Part shown: positions 54,361 to 62,585 of the stretch, in pieces
Numbering within the stretch: the first letter of the stretch is position 1
How the letters are laid out: every line of letters starts with the position of its first letter
NCBI GenBank assembly: GCA_017427185.1
Contig: JAFRTJ010000009.1
Location: forward strand, 1 to 64,000
Length of the DNA stretch: 64,000 nucleotides
Direction: 5' to 3'
DNA from: Bacteroidaceae bacterium
GTDB taxonomy: Bacteria > Bacteroidota > Bacteroidia > Bacteroidales > Bacteroidaceae
Position numbers and translations under genes: made by a program
The notes under the pieces: generated by a model
Database searches by the model: none
What the model was told of the DNA's origin: nothing
What the model saw: the letters and a program-made list of their open reading frames with translations, nothing else

Positions 54361-55665
54361 TCATTTTTTGACTAACTCTTTTTCCAACTCCTCCAGAGAC
54401 TTTCCTTTCGTTTCAGGACAACGGTTCCAAAGGAAGACAAAGGCACAAACGCAGATGGCGCTGTAGATCCAGAAGGTGCCGCTACTGCCAAGGGCTGCAT
54501 TCATCGATGGGAAGGAGAACGTTAGTGTGCAACAACCCACCCAGAGAGCGAAGGTACAGGTAGCCATAGCGATGCCTCTCACGCGATTGGGGAATATTTC
54601 TGCCAGCAGCGTCCATGTAACAGAACCAAGAGTCATGGCATAGACAGAGATGGCTGCCACCACAAGAACCACCATCAGCACACCCTTGACCTCAAAAAAG
54701 TAGCATGTACCCAGCGTGAGATAAATGAGTCCCAAGCCACCTGCACCCAAAAGAATCAACGTACGACGTCCCCACTTCTCAATGGTATAAAGCGCAAGAA
54801 TGGTAAAGATGACGTTGGCAATACCTGTGATGACAATATTGATAAACATGCCATCGACATCGAAACCTGCTCCCAAGAAAATCTCCTGAGCATAGTTGAA
54901 GATGACATTAGTCCCACACCATTGCTGAAAGACAGCAATCACAAGACCCAGCAACAGCACTTTACCATATTTCGCCTGCATCAATTCGCGAAGCCCTGCC
55001 TCTCGTCCTGTACGTCGAGATTCTGCCACCACTCCTTGCTTCAGCTTCAGATAGACTGGGCTCTCAGGAATGAAGAAACTCAGCAACAGGAACAACCCTG
55101 CAGGCAAGGTTTCTGCCCAAAACATCCAACGCCAGCCCCATTCCACATTCCACGCTTGGCTCTCAACTACCGCAGTATCACGAGCCAACAGCATATTGAC
55201 GATTTGTGCGGAGAGGATGCCCAGCACGATAGTCATCTGGTTCAGGCTAACCATGCGACCGCGAATTTCTGCAGGACTGACTTCCGCAATATACATGGGC
55301 GACAAGGCCGAAGCCACACCAATACCGATGCCACCAATAAAACGTGCTATATTGAAAAGGATGAAGTCATTGAACAAGCCCGTTGCCACAGCCGACACAG
55401 TAAACAGCACGGCCGACAGCATCAGCAATGGCTTCCGTCCATACCTGTCAGCCGCCGCTCCTGCTACCATCGCTCCTGCAAGACATCCCACGAGAGCCGT
55501 CGTCATGGCTATTCCCTGCATTAGCGGCAAGTCTGTAATGTCGAAATACAACTCATAAAACGGCTTTGCACCACCAATCACCACCCAGTCATAACCAAAG
55601 AGCAATCCTCCCATGGCAGATACCAGACAGATAAAATAGAAGAATCCTTTGTTAAATCCTTGCAT
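54361..55665 (-). CDS. Sugar:proton symporter, MFS sugar porter family
   Basis: 434 residues with 12 predicted membrane segments. Sugar porter signatures: 'GGLLFGYDWVVIGGA' in helix 1, 'AADRYGRKPLLMLSA' after helix 2, 'RFIGGIGIGVASALSPMYIAEVSPAEIRG', 'PESPVYLKLK', and 'KGKSLEELEKEL' at the C-terminus. It resembles XylE/AraE-like inner-membrane symporters (xylose, arabinose or glucose). The actual sugar is not decided by the sequence. Its neighbours are the DUF5107 protein and, beyond, an AraC regulator, so a sugar-utilisation unit is likely. Confidence 0.9.
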   Translation of the reverse strand: MQGFNKGFFYFICLVSAMGGLLFGYDWVVIGGAKPFYELYFDITDLPLMQGIAMTTALVGCLAGAMVAGAAADRYGRKPLLMLSAVLFTVSAVATGLFNDFILFNIARFIGGIGIGVASALSPMYIAEVSPAEIRGRMVSLNQMTIVLGILSAQIVNMLLARDTAVVESQAWNVEWGWRWMFWAETLPAGLFLLLSFFIPESPVYLKLKQGVVAESRRTGREAGLRELMQAKYGKVLLLGLVIAVFQQWCGTNVIFNYAQEIFLGAGFDVDGMFINIVITGIANVIFTILALYTIEKWGRRTLILLGAGGLGLIYLTLGTCYFFEVKGVLMVVLVVAAISVYAMTLGSVTWTLLAEIFPNRVRGIAMATCTFALWVGCCTLTFSFPSMNAALGSSGTFWIYSAICVCAFVFLWNRCPETKGKSLEELEKELVKK

Positions 55666-55690
55666 TTTTCCAAATGTTATTGTTTGGGTA

Positions 55691-55698
55691 CAAAGGTA
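55691..55698 (-). promoter_or_regulatory. Promoter -7 box of the sugar transporter operon
   Basis: Minus-strand TACCTTTG, 26 bp upstream of the ATG at 55665. No clear -33. Confidence 0.5.
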
Positions 55699-55829
55699 AG
55701 GTGTTTTTTGTATCTTCGATATGGAAAAAACACCGTAAACATATGGACTATTTTACACCATCGCTTCTTTTTCCTCCCTATTTTTGATTATTATCTCCTC
55801 CCACTTTCCCTGTTAACGATTTATTTTTA

Positions 55830-55837
55830 TAATTTTG
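55830..55837 (+). promoter_or_regulatory. Promoter -7 box of the patatin-like gene
   Basis: TAATTTTG, 33 bp before the ATG at 55870. The upstream extension of the open frame lies before this box and is therefore excluded. Confidence 0.5.
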
Positions 55838-55869
55838 TTGTCATTATCAGAAGAAACATTCTCTTTTCT

Positions 55870-56721
55870 ATGAAGACAGGATTGGTGTTGGAAGGCGGAG
55901 GCATGAGAGGCCTTTTTACGGCTGGGGTGATGGATGTCATGATGGAACAAGGCATTCGATTCGATGGGATGATTGGGGTGTCGGCAGGTGCGGCATTCGG
56001 CTGCAACTACAAGTCGTGCCAGCCTGGGCGAGCTCTTCGCTACAATATCCGTTTTTCAAAAGATCCAAATTACATGGGATGGCGCACATTATGGAAAACA
56101 GGTGAACTGGTGAATGGAGAATATGCCTACCACACCATTCCCACTCAGCTGGACATCTTCGATGCTGACACGTTTGCCGCCAATCCTATGGAATATCATC
56201 TGGTGTGTACTGACGCCAATACAGGTGAACCTGTCTACAAGCAGCTCAGCAAGGTTAATTATGAGACACTCGAATGGGTCCGTGCCTCAGCATCCATGCC
56301 TATTGTCAGTCATCCTGTGAAGTTGGAAGGACGTGAATTGCTCGATGGCGGAATTGTCGATTCCATTCCTCTCCGCCACTTCCAAAAGATAGGTTATACG
56401 CACAATATCGTGGTGCTGACCCAACCGAAAGGGTTCACCAAAAAACGCACCAAACTGATGCCTCTCTTTCACATGACCATGCGCAAGTACCCTAAGATCA
56501 TAGAAGCCATGTCGCGACGCCATCAGATGTACAACGAGCAGCTTGACTACATCCATCAACAAGAGCTCTTAGGCAACACCATCGTCATTTATCCTCAGGA
56601 CATCCTGCCCATCGGACGCACAGAACAGACGCCCAGCAAACAGAAACTTGTCTACGAGATGGGACGCCAGACAGCCCAGGAGCACCTCGAGCAGATTGTC
56701 CAGTTCGTCAATATCGGTTAA
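55870..56721 (+). CDS. Patatin-like phospholipase (YjjU/RssA type)
   Basis: 283 residues from the ATG at 55870; the upstream open frame is AT-rich, hydrophobic and covers the promoter. Motifs in order: oxyanion loop 'EGGGMRGLFTAG' (8-19), nucleophile elbow 'GVSAG' with S38, and catalytic D159 in 'DGGIVDS'. No signal peptide, so cytoplasmic or peripheral. It hydrolyses acyl groups from lipids, and the closest characterised types act on phospholipids. It is divergent from the transporter and has its own promoter. Confidence 0.88.
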   Translation: MKTGLVLEGGGMRGLFTAGVMDVMMEQGIRFDGMIGVSAGAAFGCNYKSCQPGRALRYNIRFSKDPNYMGWRTLWKTGELVNGEYAYHTIPTQLDIFDADTFAANPMEYHLVCTDANTGEPVYKQLSKVNYETLEWVRASASMPIVSHPVKLEGRELLDGGIVDSIPLRHFQKIGYTHNIVVLTQPKGFTKKRTKLMPLFHMTMRKYPKIIEAMSRRHQMYNEQLDYIHQQELLGNTIVIYPQDILPIGRTEQTPSKQKLVYEMGRQTAQEHLEQIVQFVNIG

Positions 56722-56765
56722 ACGTGCATTTCAAACAAAATGCCCATTAATTCCATAAATAATCA

Positions 56766-56837
56766 TCCGAGTCCTCCAAGTAATCATACTTCTCAGAGTT
56801 TTCCGAGTAATCAGAGTTCTCCTAGTATTCCGAGCGG
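56766..56837 (+). repeat. 9-bp tandem repeat, eight imperfect units
   Basis: Units such as TCCGAGTCC, TCCAAGTAA, TCAGAGTTT, TCCGAGTAA, TCAGAGTTC, TCCTAGTAT and TCCGAGCGG run for 72 bp in strict 9-bp register. It follows the patatin-like gene and is immediately followed by the 22-bp array at 56843. Confidence 0.7.
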
Positions 56838-56842
56838 ACTTC

Positions 56843-56908
56843 CAACGTGTTGATTTCCTCTTTCCAACGTGTTGAATCCTTGGTTTCAACGTGTTGAAAA
56901 GGCACAAG
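56843..56908. repeat. 22-bp-period array, locus 3
   Basis: Three units start at 56843, 56865 and 56887, each beginning CAACGTGTTG, 22 bp apart. CAACGTGTTG is the reverse complement of the CAACACGTTG core at 45491-45578. The remainder of the gap (56909-57283) holds no supported gene. Confidence 0.75.
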
Positions 56909-57283
56909 GAACTGGTGGACAGTCTCACAAGTTGTATCAATCAGTCTCTACAATATCTTCAAATTGCACTTCTTCCCCCCATTTTCAGTCACGAGACAGC
57001 CGTTTTGCCACGAGAATCTTACCAAATGAGAAAAAAGGATGAAAATCCAGAACACCCACATGTGCGCAAAGTAATAAGGAAAAGTATCAGAATGAGGGAT
57101 TTTTGCATGTCTTTTTTGAGGTTTTTTCAGCAGTTTTTTGAGGCTCTGCCAAATGGACAACATTCGCTGGATGGATTCCGAAGAAAATATGCAGAGGTCC
57201 TCTCGCCCGATAAAAAAGAAAAGGATTCTCCCATTCTTGCGTCGAACTGATATCTTTTTAGGGGCAAAAAGAAAACTTTTTTG

Positions 57284-57291
57284 TAATTTTG
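57284..57291 (+). promoter_or_regulatory. Promoter -7 box of the M16 peptidase gene
   Basis: TAATTTTG, 27 bp before the ATG at 57318. The open frame upstream of that ATG runs through this box and is excluded. Confidence 0.5.
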
Positions 57292-57317
57292 CAGCGCAAA
57301 AAGGAAGATTCGCGAGA

Positions 57318-58544
57318 ATGACATATACAACAGAGACGCTACCATCGGGCTTACGCATCATCTGCGCGCCCAGTCCCACCGATGTGGTGTACTGCGGAAT
57401 TGCCGTGGATAGCGGTACGAGAGATGAGGAGGATAAGGAAACGGGAATCGCCCATTTCACAGAACACCTGACCTTCAAAGGAACCCAGCGGCGCAAGGCT
57501 TGGCACATCATAAACAGGATGGAGAGTGTGGGAGGTGACCTGAATGCCTATACGGGCAAGGAGGAGACGGTCTACTACTGCACCTTCCCACGAGAGCATT
57601 TCAACAGAGCCATCGACCTGCTGATGGATATCGTTCTCCACAGCACCTATCCCCAACACGAGATGGAGAAGGAGGTGGAGGTCGTGGTCGATGAGATAGA
57701 GAGCTATAATGACTCGCCCAGCGAGCTGATTTTCGATGACTTCGAGGCTCTTCTTTTTCCTGAGCATCCCTTGGGCAGGAACATTCTAGGCGATGCCGAC
57801 CGCCTGCGCCAGATGAAATCAAGCGACATTCTGCGCTATGTGAGCCGTCAGTACCGGTTGGACAGGATGGTCCTCTTCCTCTACGGAAACGTCAGCATGA
57901 AGGATATTCTACGATGCGTGAACAAGGCTGACATGCAGAAGGACTCAACGGAGAATCCGCTGCCTCGCATGAAGCCCAACGCCTTCTGCCCCCCTTCCGA
58001 ACCCTTAACAATCAGGAAGGATACTCATCTGGCTCACGTGATGATGGGATGCCGATGCTATGGTGGGAACGATCCGCGCCACCTGCATCTGGTGGTCCTG
58101 AACAACCTGCTGGGAGGGCCTGGCATGAGCAGCCGTCTGAACTTGGCGCTAAGAGAGCACAACGGGCTGGTTTACAACGTAGAGAGCAACATCGCGAGCT
58201 ATACCGATGCTGGCGCATGGAGCGTATATTTCGGATGTGACCAAGCCAATGTGGCACAATGCCGTCGTCTGGTGGAGAACGAGCTGGAGCGGCTGATGGA
58301 TGCCCCACTAAGCGAGCGAGCCCTGGCAGCCCTGAAGAAGCAGTTGAAGGGGCAGATCTGCATTTCGTACGACAACTTCGAAGGAGTGGCCATCGGAATG
58401 GGGAAAAGATTCCTCCACTATGGCACCACTCAAACTCAGGAGAGCCTCTGCGAGAAGATTGATGCCCTGACTCCTACCCAATTGTGGGAGACTGCCCAAG
58501 AGATTCTGTGCCCAGAAAGACTGACGACCCTAATCTACTGTTAA
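57318..58544 (+). CDS. Zinc metallopeptidase, family M16 (insulinase/PqqF type)
   Basis: 408 residues from the ATG at 57318, the usual single-chain size. Inverted zinc motif H46-x-x-E49-H50 in 'HFTEHLTF', with the third ligand E126 in 'VVDEIESY', 76 residues later as in active members. No signal peptide, so probably cytoplasmic. The C-terminal half is the inactive M16 repeat ('LNNLLGGPGMSSRLNLALRE'). Substrate unknown. It is transcribed alone, before feoAB. Confidence 0.9.
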   Translation: MTYTTETLPSGLRIICAPSPTDVVYCGIAVDSGTRDEEDKETGIAHFTEHLTFKGTQRRKAWHIINRMESVGGDLNAYTGKEETVYYCTFPREHFNRAIDLLMDIVLHSTYPQHEMEKEVEVVVDEIESYNDSPSELIFDDFEALLFPEHPLGRNILGDADRLRQMKSSDILRYVSRQYRLDRMVLFLYGNVSMKDILRCVNKADMQKDSTENPLPRMKPNAFCPPSEPLTIRKDTHLAHVMMGCRCYGGNDPRHLHLVVLNNLLGGPGMSSRLNLALREHNGLVYNVESNIASYTDAGAWSVYFGCDQANVAQCRRLVENELERLMDAPLSERALAALKKQLKGQICISYDNFEGVAIGMGKRFLHYGTTQTQESLCEKIDALTPTQLWETAQEILCPERLTTLIYC

Positions 58545-58607
58545 TCATTTTCAGGTATTTTTTGCCACAAGAATCAGAATGGTGACGCAAGAAAGGAAAT
58601 ATATTCG

Positions 58608-58615
58608 TAACTTTG
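58608..58615 (+). promoter_or_regulatory. Promoter -7 box of the feoAB gene
   Basis: TAACTTTG, 19 bp before the ATG at 58635. No Fur-box-like palindrome was evident by eye. Confidence 0.5.
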
Positions 58616-58634
58616 CAGCCAAGAAGATAAGAAA

Positions 58635-61013
58635 ATGACCCTACGCGAACTTTCTATTGGACAAAGTGCTGTTATCGCTTCCGTGGGAGGCCAAGGTGCC
58701 ACTCGCCAGCATTTCCTGGACATGGGTGTCATCCCTGGCGCTGTGGTGAAACTGCAGAAGTATGCTCCGATGGGTGATCCGATGGAACTGAGAATCCACA
58801 ACTATGAGCTGGTGCTGACCCTGGCTGATGCAGAAAAGATAGAAATAAATACCTTCACGGACGAGCAACTGAGAGAGAGAGAAGAGGAAGAGGATTCCCT
58901 CGCCGATGAGCTGAACATCTTTCACGAAGAGAGCCACCCCGGATACGGTGAGGAAGGACGCTACCACACGGAGGATAAGGAACACCCTGAAGCCCAATAC
59001 ATGAAGCCCAAAGAAGGGAAACTGAACTTTGCTCTGGTGGGGAACCAAAACTGCGGCAAGACTACTCTCTTCAATCAACTGACAGGAAGCAACCAGCACG
59101 TAGGGAACTTCCCAGGCGTAACCATCGACCGCAAGGATGGCATCATCAAGGGACATCCAAACGCCGTGGTGACCGACCTGCCTGGCATCTATAGCCTGAG
59201 CCCTTTTACAAGCGAGGAGATCGTAAGCAGAGAATTTATCCTGCAGAATCATCCTGACGGTATCATCAACATATTGGATGCCACCAGCATAGAACGGAGC
59301 CTCTACCTGACCATGCAACTGATGGAACTGGGCATCCCCATGGTGCTGGCGCTGAACATGATGGACGAAGTGGAAGGCAACGGATGCATGATCCGCATCA
59401 ATGAGATGGAACGGTTGCTGGGTATCCCCGTCATCCCCATCAGCGCGATGAAGAACGAGGGAGTGAATGAGTTGGTCGAACATGCCCTGCATGTAGCCAA
59501 ATACGAGGAAAGACCTGCACGCCAGGACTTCTGCAGCCCCAACGAGCACGGAGGAGCCGTACACCGCTGCCTGCACGCCATCATGCACTTTATCGAGGAT
59601 CATGCTGAGCGAGCCAACATCCCCTTGCGCTTTGCCAGCAGCAAACTGGTGGAAGGCGACCAACTGGTTGTCAAAGCCTTGGGACTGACTACCAACGAGA
59701 TGGAAACCATCGAGCACATTCTGACCCAAATGGAAGAAGAGCGTGGATTGGATCGATGTGCAGCTATGGCTGACATGCGTTTCTACTACATCCGTGAAGT
59801 CTGTAAACGCACGCTGGTATATCCCAGCCAAAGTAAAGAATACCTGCGCAGCCAGCGTATCGACAGGATTCTGACGGGCAAATGGACTGCCATTCCCACC
59901 TTCATCCTCATCATGGGATTGGTCTTCTATCTTACTTTCGACAGTCTTGGTGCCTGGTTGCAGAACTCGTTCAGCGAGGCAATAGATTGGTTTACAGAAA
60001 TCTCAGATAAGACGCTTACCTCGTGGGATATCGCTCCTGTCGTACACAGCCTCATCATCGATGGCATATACAGTGGTGTGGGAACTGTCCTTTCGTTCCT
60101 CCCCTTGATTGTGGTGCTCTTCTTCTTCCTGAGCATGCTGGAGGACACAGGCTATATGGCCCGTATCGCTTTCGTGATGGACCGTCCGATGCGCCGGCTG
60201 GGACTCTCAGGGCGAAGTATTGTCTCCCTGCTGATCGGCTTTGGATGCTCTGTCCCCAGCGTGATGAGTAGCCGCACCCTACCCAGCGAACGAGACCGCA
60301 AGCTGACCATCATGTTGACTCCCTTCATGTCCTGTACAGCCAAGATTCCCATTTACGCCTTCTTCTCCGCTGCGTTCTTCCCTGAGAAGGCAGGCCTTGT
60401 CATGGTGAGCCTATACGTGTTAGGCATCCTGGTCGGCATCCTTACAGCCATCATCATGAAACATTCTCTTTTCCGAGGTAAAGCCGTACCGTTTGTCATG
60501 GAACTTCCCAACTATCGCCTCCCCATTGCCAACAATGTGCTGCGCCTGCTGTGGGACAAAGCCAAAGATTTCCTGCAACGAGCCTTCACGGTCATCTTCC
60601 TGGCAAGCATCATCATTTGGTTCCTTCGCACCTTCGATTTCCATCTGAACATGATACAGGAAGGCATGGAGAACCAGAGCATTCTGGCACAGATAGCAAA
60701 CATGATAGCACCCGTCTTCAGCCCCATGGGATATGGAGACTGGCGAGTAGTAAGTGCACTGGTAAGTGGTGTGCTGGCAAAGGAAGTTGTGGTGGCTGTC
60801 ATGTCGTCACTCTTCAACGGAATTGCCATCGCTGAAGTAATGACTGCCGCGACAGCATACGCCCTGCTTGTATTCTGTCTTCTCTATACACCCTGTATGG
60901 CGGCAATGGCGACAATACGTCGAGAACTGGGCACCAAATGGATGTTTTTTATCATGATATTCCAATGTGTGATAGCTTGGATAGTATCCTTCCTTATTTC
61001 GACAATATTGTAG
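58635..61013 (+). CDS. feoB: Ferrous iron transporter, FeoA-FeoB fusion
   Basis: 792 residues. The N-terminal FeoA-like SH3 domain (about 1-73, 'FLDMGVIPGAVVKLQKYAP'), an acidic linker (about 75-125), then the FeoB G domain (G1 'GNQNCGKTTLFNQLTG', G2/G3 'VTDLPGIYSL', G4 'LNMMDE'). The membrane part has two gate-type repeats, with 'GFGCSVPSVMSSRTL' and 'FMSCTAKIPIYAFF' carrying Cys residues on the iron path. It imports Fe2+ in a GTP-dependent way under low oxygen. FeoA-FeoB fusion is typical of Bacteroidetes. The small Cys-rich gene follows after 1 bp. Confidence 0.96.
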   Translation: MTLRELSIGQSAVIASVGGQGATRQHFLDMGVIPGAVVKLQKYAPMGDPMELRIHNYELVLTLADAEKIEINTFTDEQLREREEEEDSLADELNIFHEESHPGYGEEGRYHTEDKEHPEAQYMKPKEGKLNFALVGNQNCGKTTLFNQLTGSNQHVGNFPGVTIDRKDGIIKGHPNAVVTDLPGIYSLSPFTSEEIVSREFILQNHPDGIINILDATSIERSLYLTMQLMELGIPMVLALNMMDEVEGNGCMIRINEMERLLGIPVIPISAMKNEGVNELVEHALHVAKYEERPARQDFCSPNEHGGAVHRCLHAIMHFIEDHAERANIPLRFASSKLVEGDQLVVKALGLTTNEMETIEHILTQMEEERGLDRCAAMADMRFYYIREVCKRTLVYPSQSKEYLRSQRIDRILTGKWTAIPTFILIMGLVFYLTFDSLGAWLQNSFSEAIDWFTEISDKTLTSWDIAPVVHSLIIDGIYSGVGTVLSFLPLIVVLFFFLSMLEDTGYMARIAFVMDRPMRRLGLSGRSIVSLLIGFGCSVPSVMSSRTLPSERDRKLTIMLTPFMSCTAKIPIYAFFSAAFFPEKAGLVMVSLYVLGILVGILTAIIMKHSLFRGKAVPFVMELPNYRLPIANNVLRLLWDKAKDFLQRAFTVIFLASIIIWFLRTFDFHLNMIQEGMENQSILAQIANMIAPVFSPMGYGDWRVVSALVSGVLAKEVVVAVMSSLFNGIAIAEVMTAATAYALLVFCLLYTPCMAAMATIRRELGTKWMFFIMIFQCVIAWIVSFLISTIL

Positions 61014-61014
61014 C

Positions 61015-61164
61015 ATGATGAATATACAAAGTATTGTACTTCTGGTCCTCGTGGCTGCGATAGTTGGCATCGTCCTGTACCGCTACATCAAGAATCGAAG
61101 GAATGGTGGCGGTTGCGGTTCATGCAACTGCTGTGGGGAAAACAAATGCGATGGATGCAGGTAA
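61015..61164 (+). CDS. FeoB-associated Cys-rich membrane protein
   Basis: 49 residues, shorter than many gene finders accept. One membrane span (about 6-22, 'SIVLLVLVAAIVGIVLY'), a basic patch (KNRR), then a Gly/Cys tail with six Cys ('GGCGSCNCCGENKCDGCR'). This matches the FeoB_associated family (pfam12669), placed next to feoB in many anaerobes. It starts 1 bp after the feoB stop, so translation is probably coupled. An accessory role in Fe2+ handling is inferred. ATG 61018 is an alternative start. Confidence 0.88.
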   Translation: MMNIQSIVLLVLVAAIVGIVLYRYIKNRRNGGGCGSCNCCGENKCDGCR

Positions 61165-61200
61165 AGAGGCGGAAAAAGTTTCTTCTCGAATCTCACATAC

Positions 61201-62583
61201 TCATCTAACAGGAGAAACCAGAGCCTTGCAGATACGATCCTGAAAGAGACGGCTGTCGTAGACAGGACTGCCTTCATTGATGATGGAGAAAGCAAACCAA
61301 CGTCCATCATCTCCTCGAGCATATCCACTCAGAGAGGACACGCCCAAAGTGGTGAGCGTACCTGTCTTGGCAAAGATGCGGTCGCGAAAGACAGGCTCCA
61401 TCATACGACCCGTCAAAGAGCCGCTTCGAGGACCTTCCTCGGGAGTGGCCAAAGACTCATGAATGAGAACATCGAAGATTTCTTCCTTACGATACGCATA
61501 CTCCAGCAACTGAACCAGAAAATCTGCAGTCAAGCGGTTCTCTGGCGAAAGTCCACTACCATCGTTGATGATATACCCCATAGCATCAGGGTCCTGACAC
61601 ATCTCTTCGCGGATGAAAGTCATAACGCTATAGTTGTCCTCCCTACTGCCTCCTCCCCATCGGTCATAGACATGATTCGTGTGATAAAAAACAGACTCCG
61701 CCTTCACGTTGCTGCTGAAAATAAGCATGGGCGCAATAACTTCACGTAAGGTATGAGTCTGTTGATAAAGAAGTTTGGCACCTCGACATGCCGATTTCAA
61801 TGCCAAGCGATACTCCTGGGGGCTCTTCGTTGGATTGAGCCCCACCAGCCATGAATCAGAAAAGAGAGGATTGTTGTGGTAGGTGATTTCCGACAAAGAA
61901 AGCAAATACATGAAATCCTGCCGAATACGCTTTTCACCTTTCATCAGGAGAGGCACCTGACTATAAGGAATATCCCAAGGTGAGGCTGTAGCATGCTGAC
62001 GAAGGGTGTCTGTGCGGACCATATCAAAGATGATTCCGCCTTCAATATGTCGGATACCCTTTCTTGACAAAGCATCCACAAAGTCTTGGAAAGATTCCAA
62101 ATGAGGGTCATCATCGAGACAAAGAATCAAATCGCCACACAAGGTTCCATTCTTGATGGTTCCATGAGCATAAAGGCTGTTCTGATATATATGGTCGATG
62201 CCCAAACGATGATAAGCGGTGATGGCTGTCAATAATTTCATGCATGAAGCTGGTATCATCAGTCGGTCGACATGATACTTCAATACAGAACATTGGCGTG
62301 TCAGGTCATACACAGAAATGGAAAGTTTATTGGTATCGGTAAACTCTGGACGATGAAGTACACTATGCAGACGCTCCATCACTAAAGTATCCGTTTGGTC
62401 AGGACCTATGCTGTCTGCGCTGGCCGTCATTTCTGACAAATGGATTCTGCGCTGGCATTTGTAGACAGTAAAGCCCACAAGAACAAAAAGAAAGAATAAG
62501 ATGGTGTAACAGCCTCGACGCACCTTTTTCTTCAAGCGACGGCGTTTCTTTTTGGGGTGAAAAGACACATTGTTACGAACCAT
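61201..62583 (-). CDS. dacB: D-Ala-D-Ala carboxypeptidase/endopeptidase (PBP4 type, S13)
   Basis: 460 residues from the ATG at 62583; the TTG two codons earlier is less likely. A basic N-terminus and one membrane span (about 26-41) anchor it to the inner membrane. Penicillin-binding motifs: S113-x-x-K116 in 'PASCMKLL', S-x-N in 'FSSNVKAES', and K-T-G in 'IFAKTGTLT'. It trims or opens peptidoglycan cross-links in the periplasm. It begins 2 bp after the ccsA-type gene's stop codon, so the two are co-transcribed. Confidence 0.92.
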   Translation of the reverse strand: MVRNNVSFHPKKKRRRLKKKVRRGCYTILFFLFVLVGFTVYKCQRRIHLSEMTASADSIGPDQTDTLVMERLHSVLHRPEFTDTNKLSISVYDLTRQCSVLKYHVDRLMIPASCMKLLTAITAYHRLGIDHIYQNSLYAHGTIKNGTLCGDLILCLDDDPHLESFQDFVDALSRKGIRHIEGGIIFDMVRTDTLRQHATASPWDIPYSQVPLLMKGEKRIRQDFMYLLSLSEITYHNNPLFSDSWLVGLNPTKSPQEYRLALKSACRGAKLLYQQTHTLREVIAPMLIFSSNVKAESVFYHTNHVYDRWGGGSREDNYSVMTFIREEMCQDPDAMGYIINDGSGLSPENRLTADFLVQLLEYAYRKEEIFDVLIHESLATPEEGPRSGSLTGRMMEPVFRDRIFAKTGTLTTLGVSSLSGYARGDDGRWFAFSIINEGSPVYDSRLFQDRICKALVSPVR

Positions 62584-62585
62584 AA

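Noticed and set aside
56909..57283. Upstream extension of the M16 peptidase frame or a separate small gene
   Set aside because: The sequence is rich in T and A runs with no recognisable domain, and the frame crosses the promoter box at 57284.
58641..59831. 396-codon open frame on the minus strand
   Set aside because: Antisense to feoB in the region of its G domain, with no domain resemblance.
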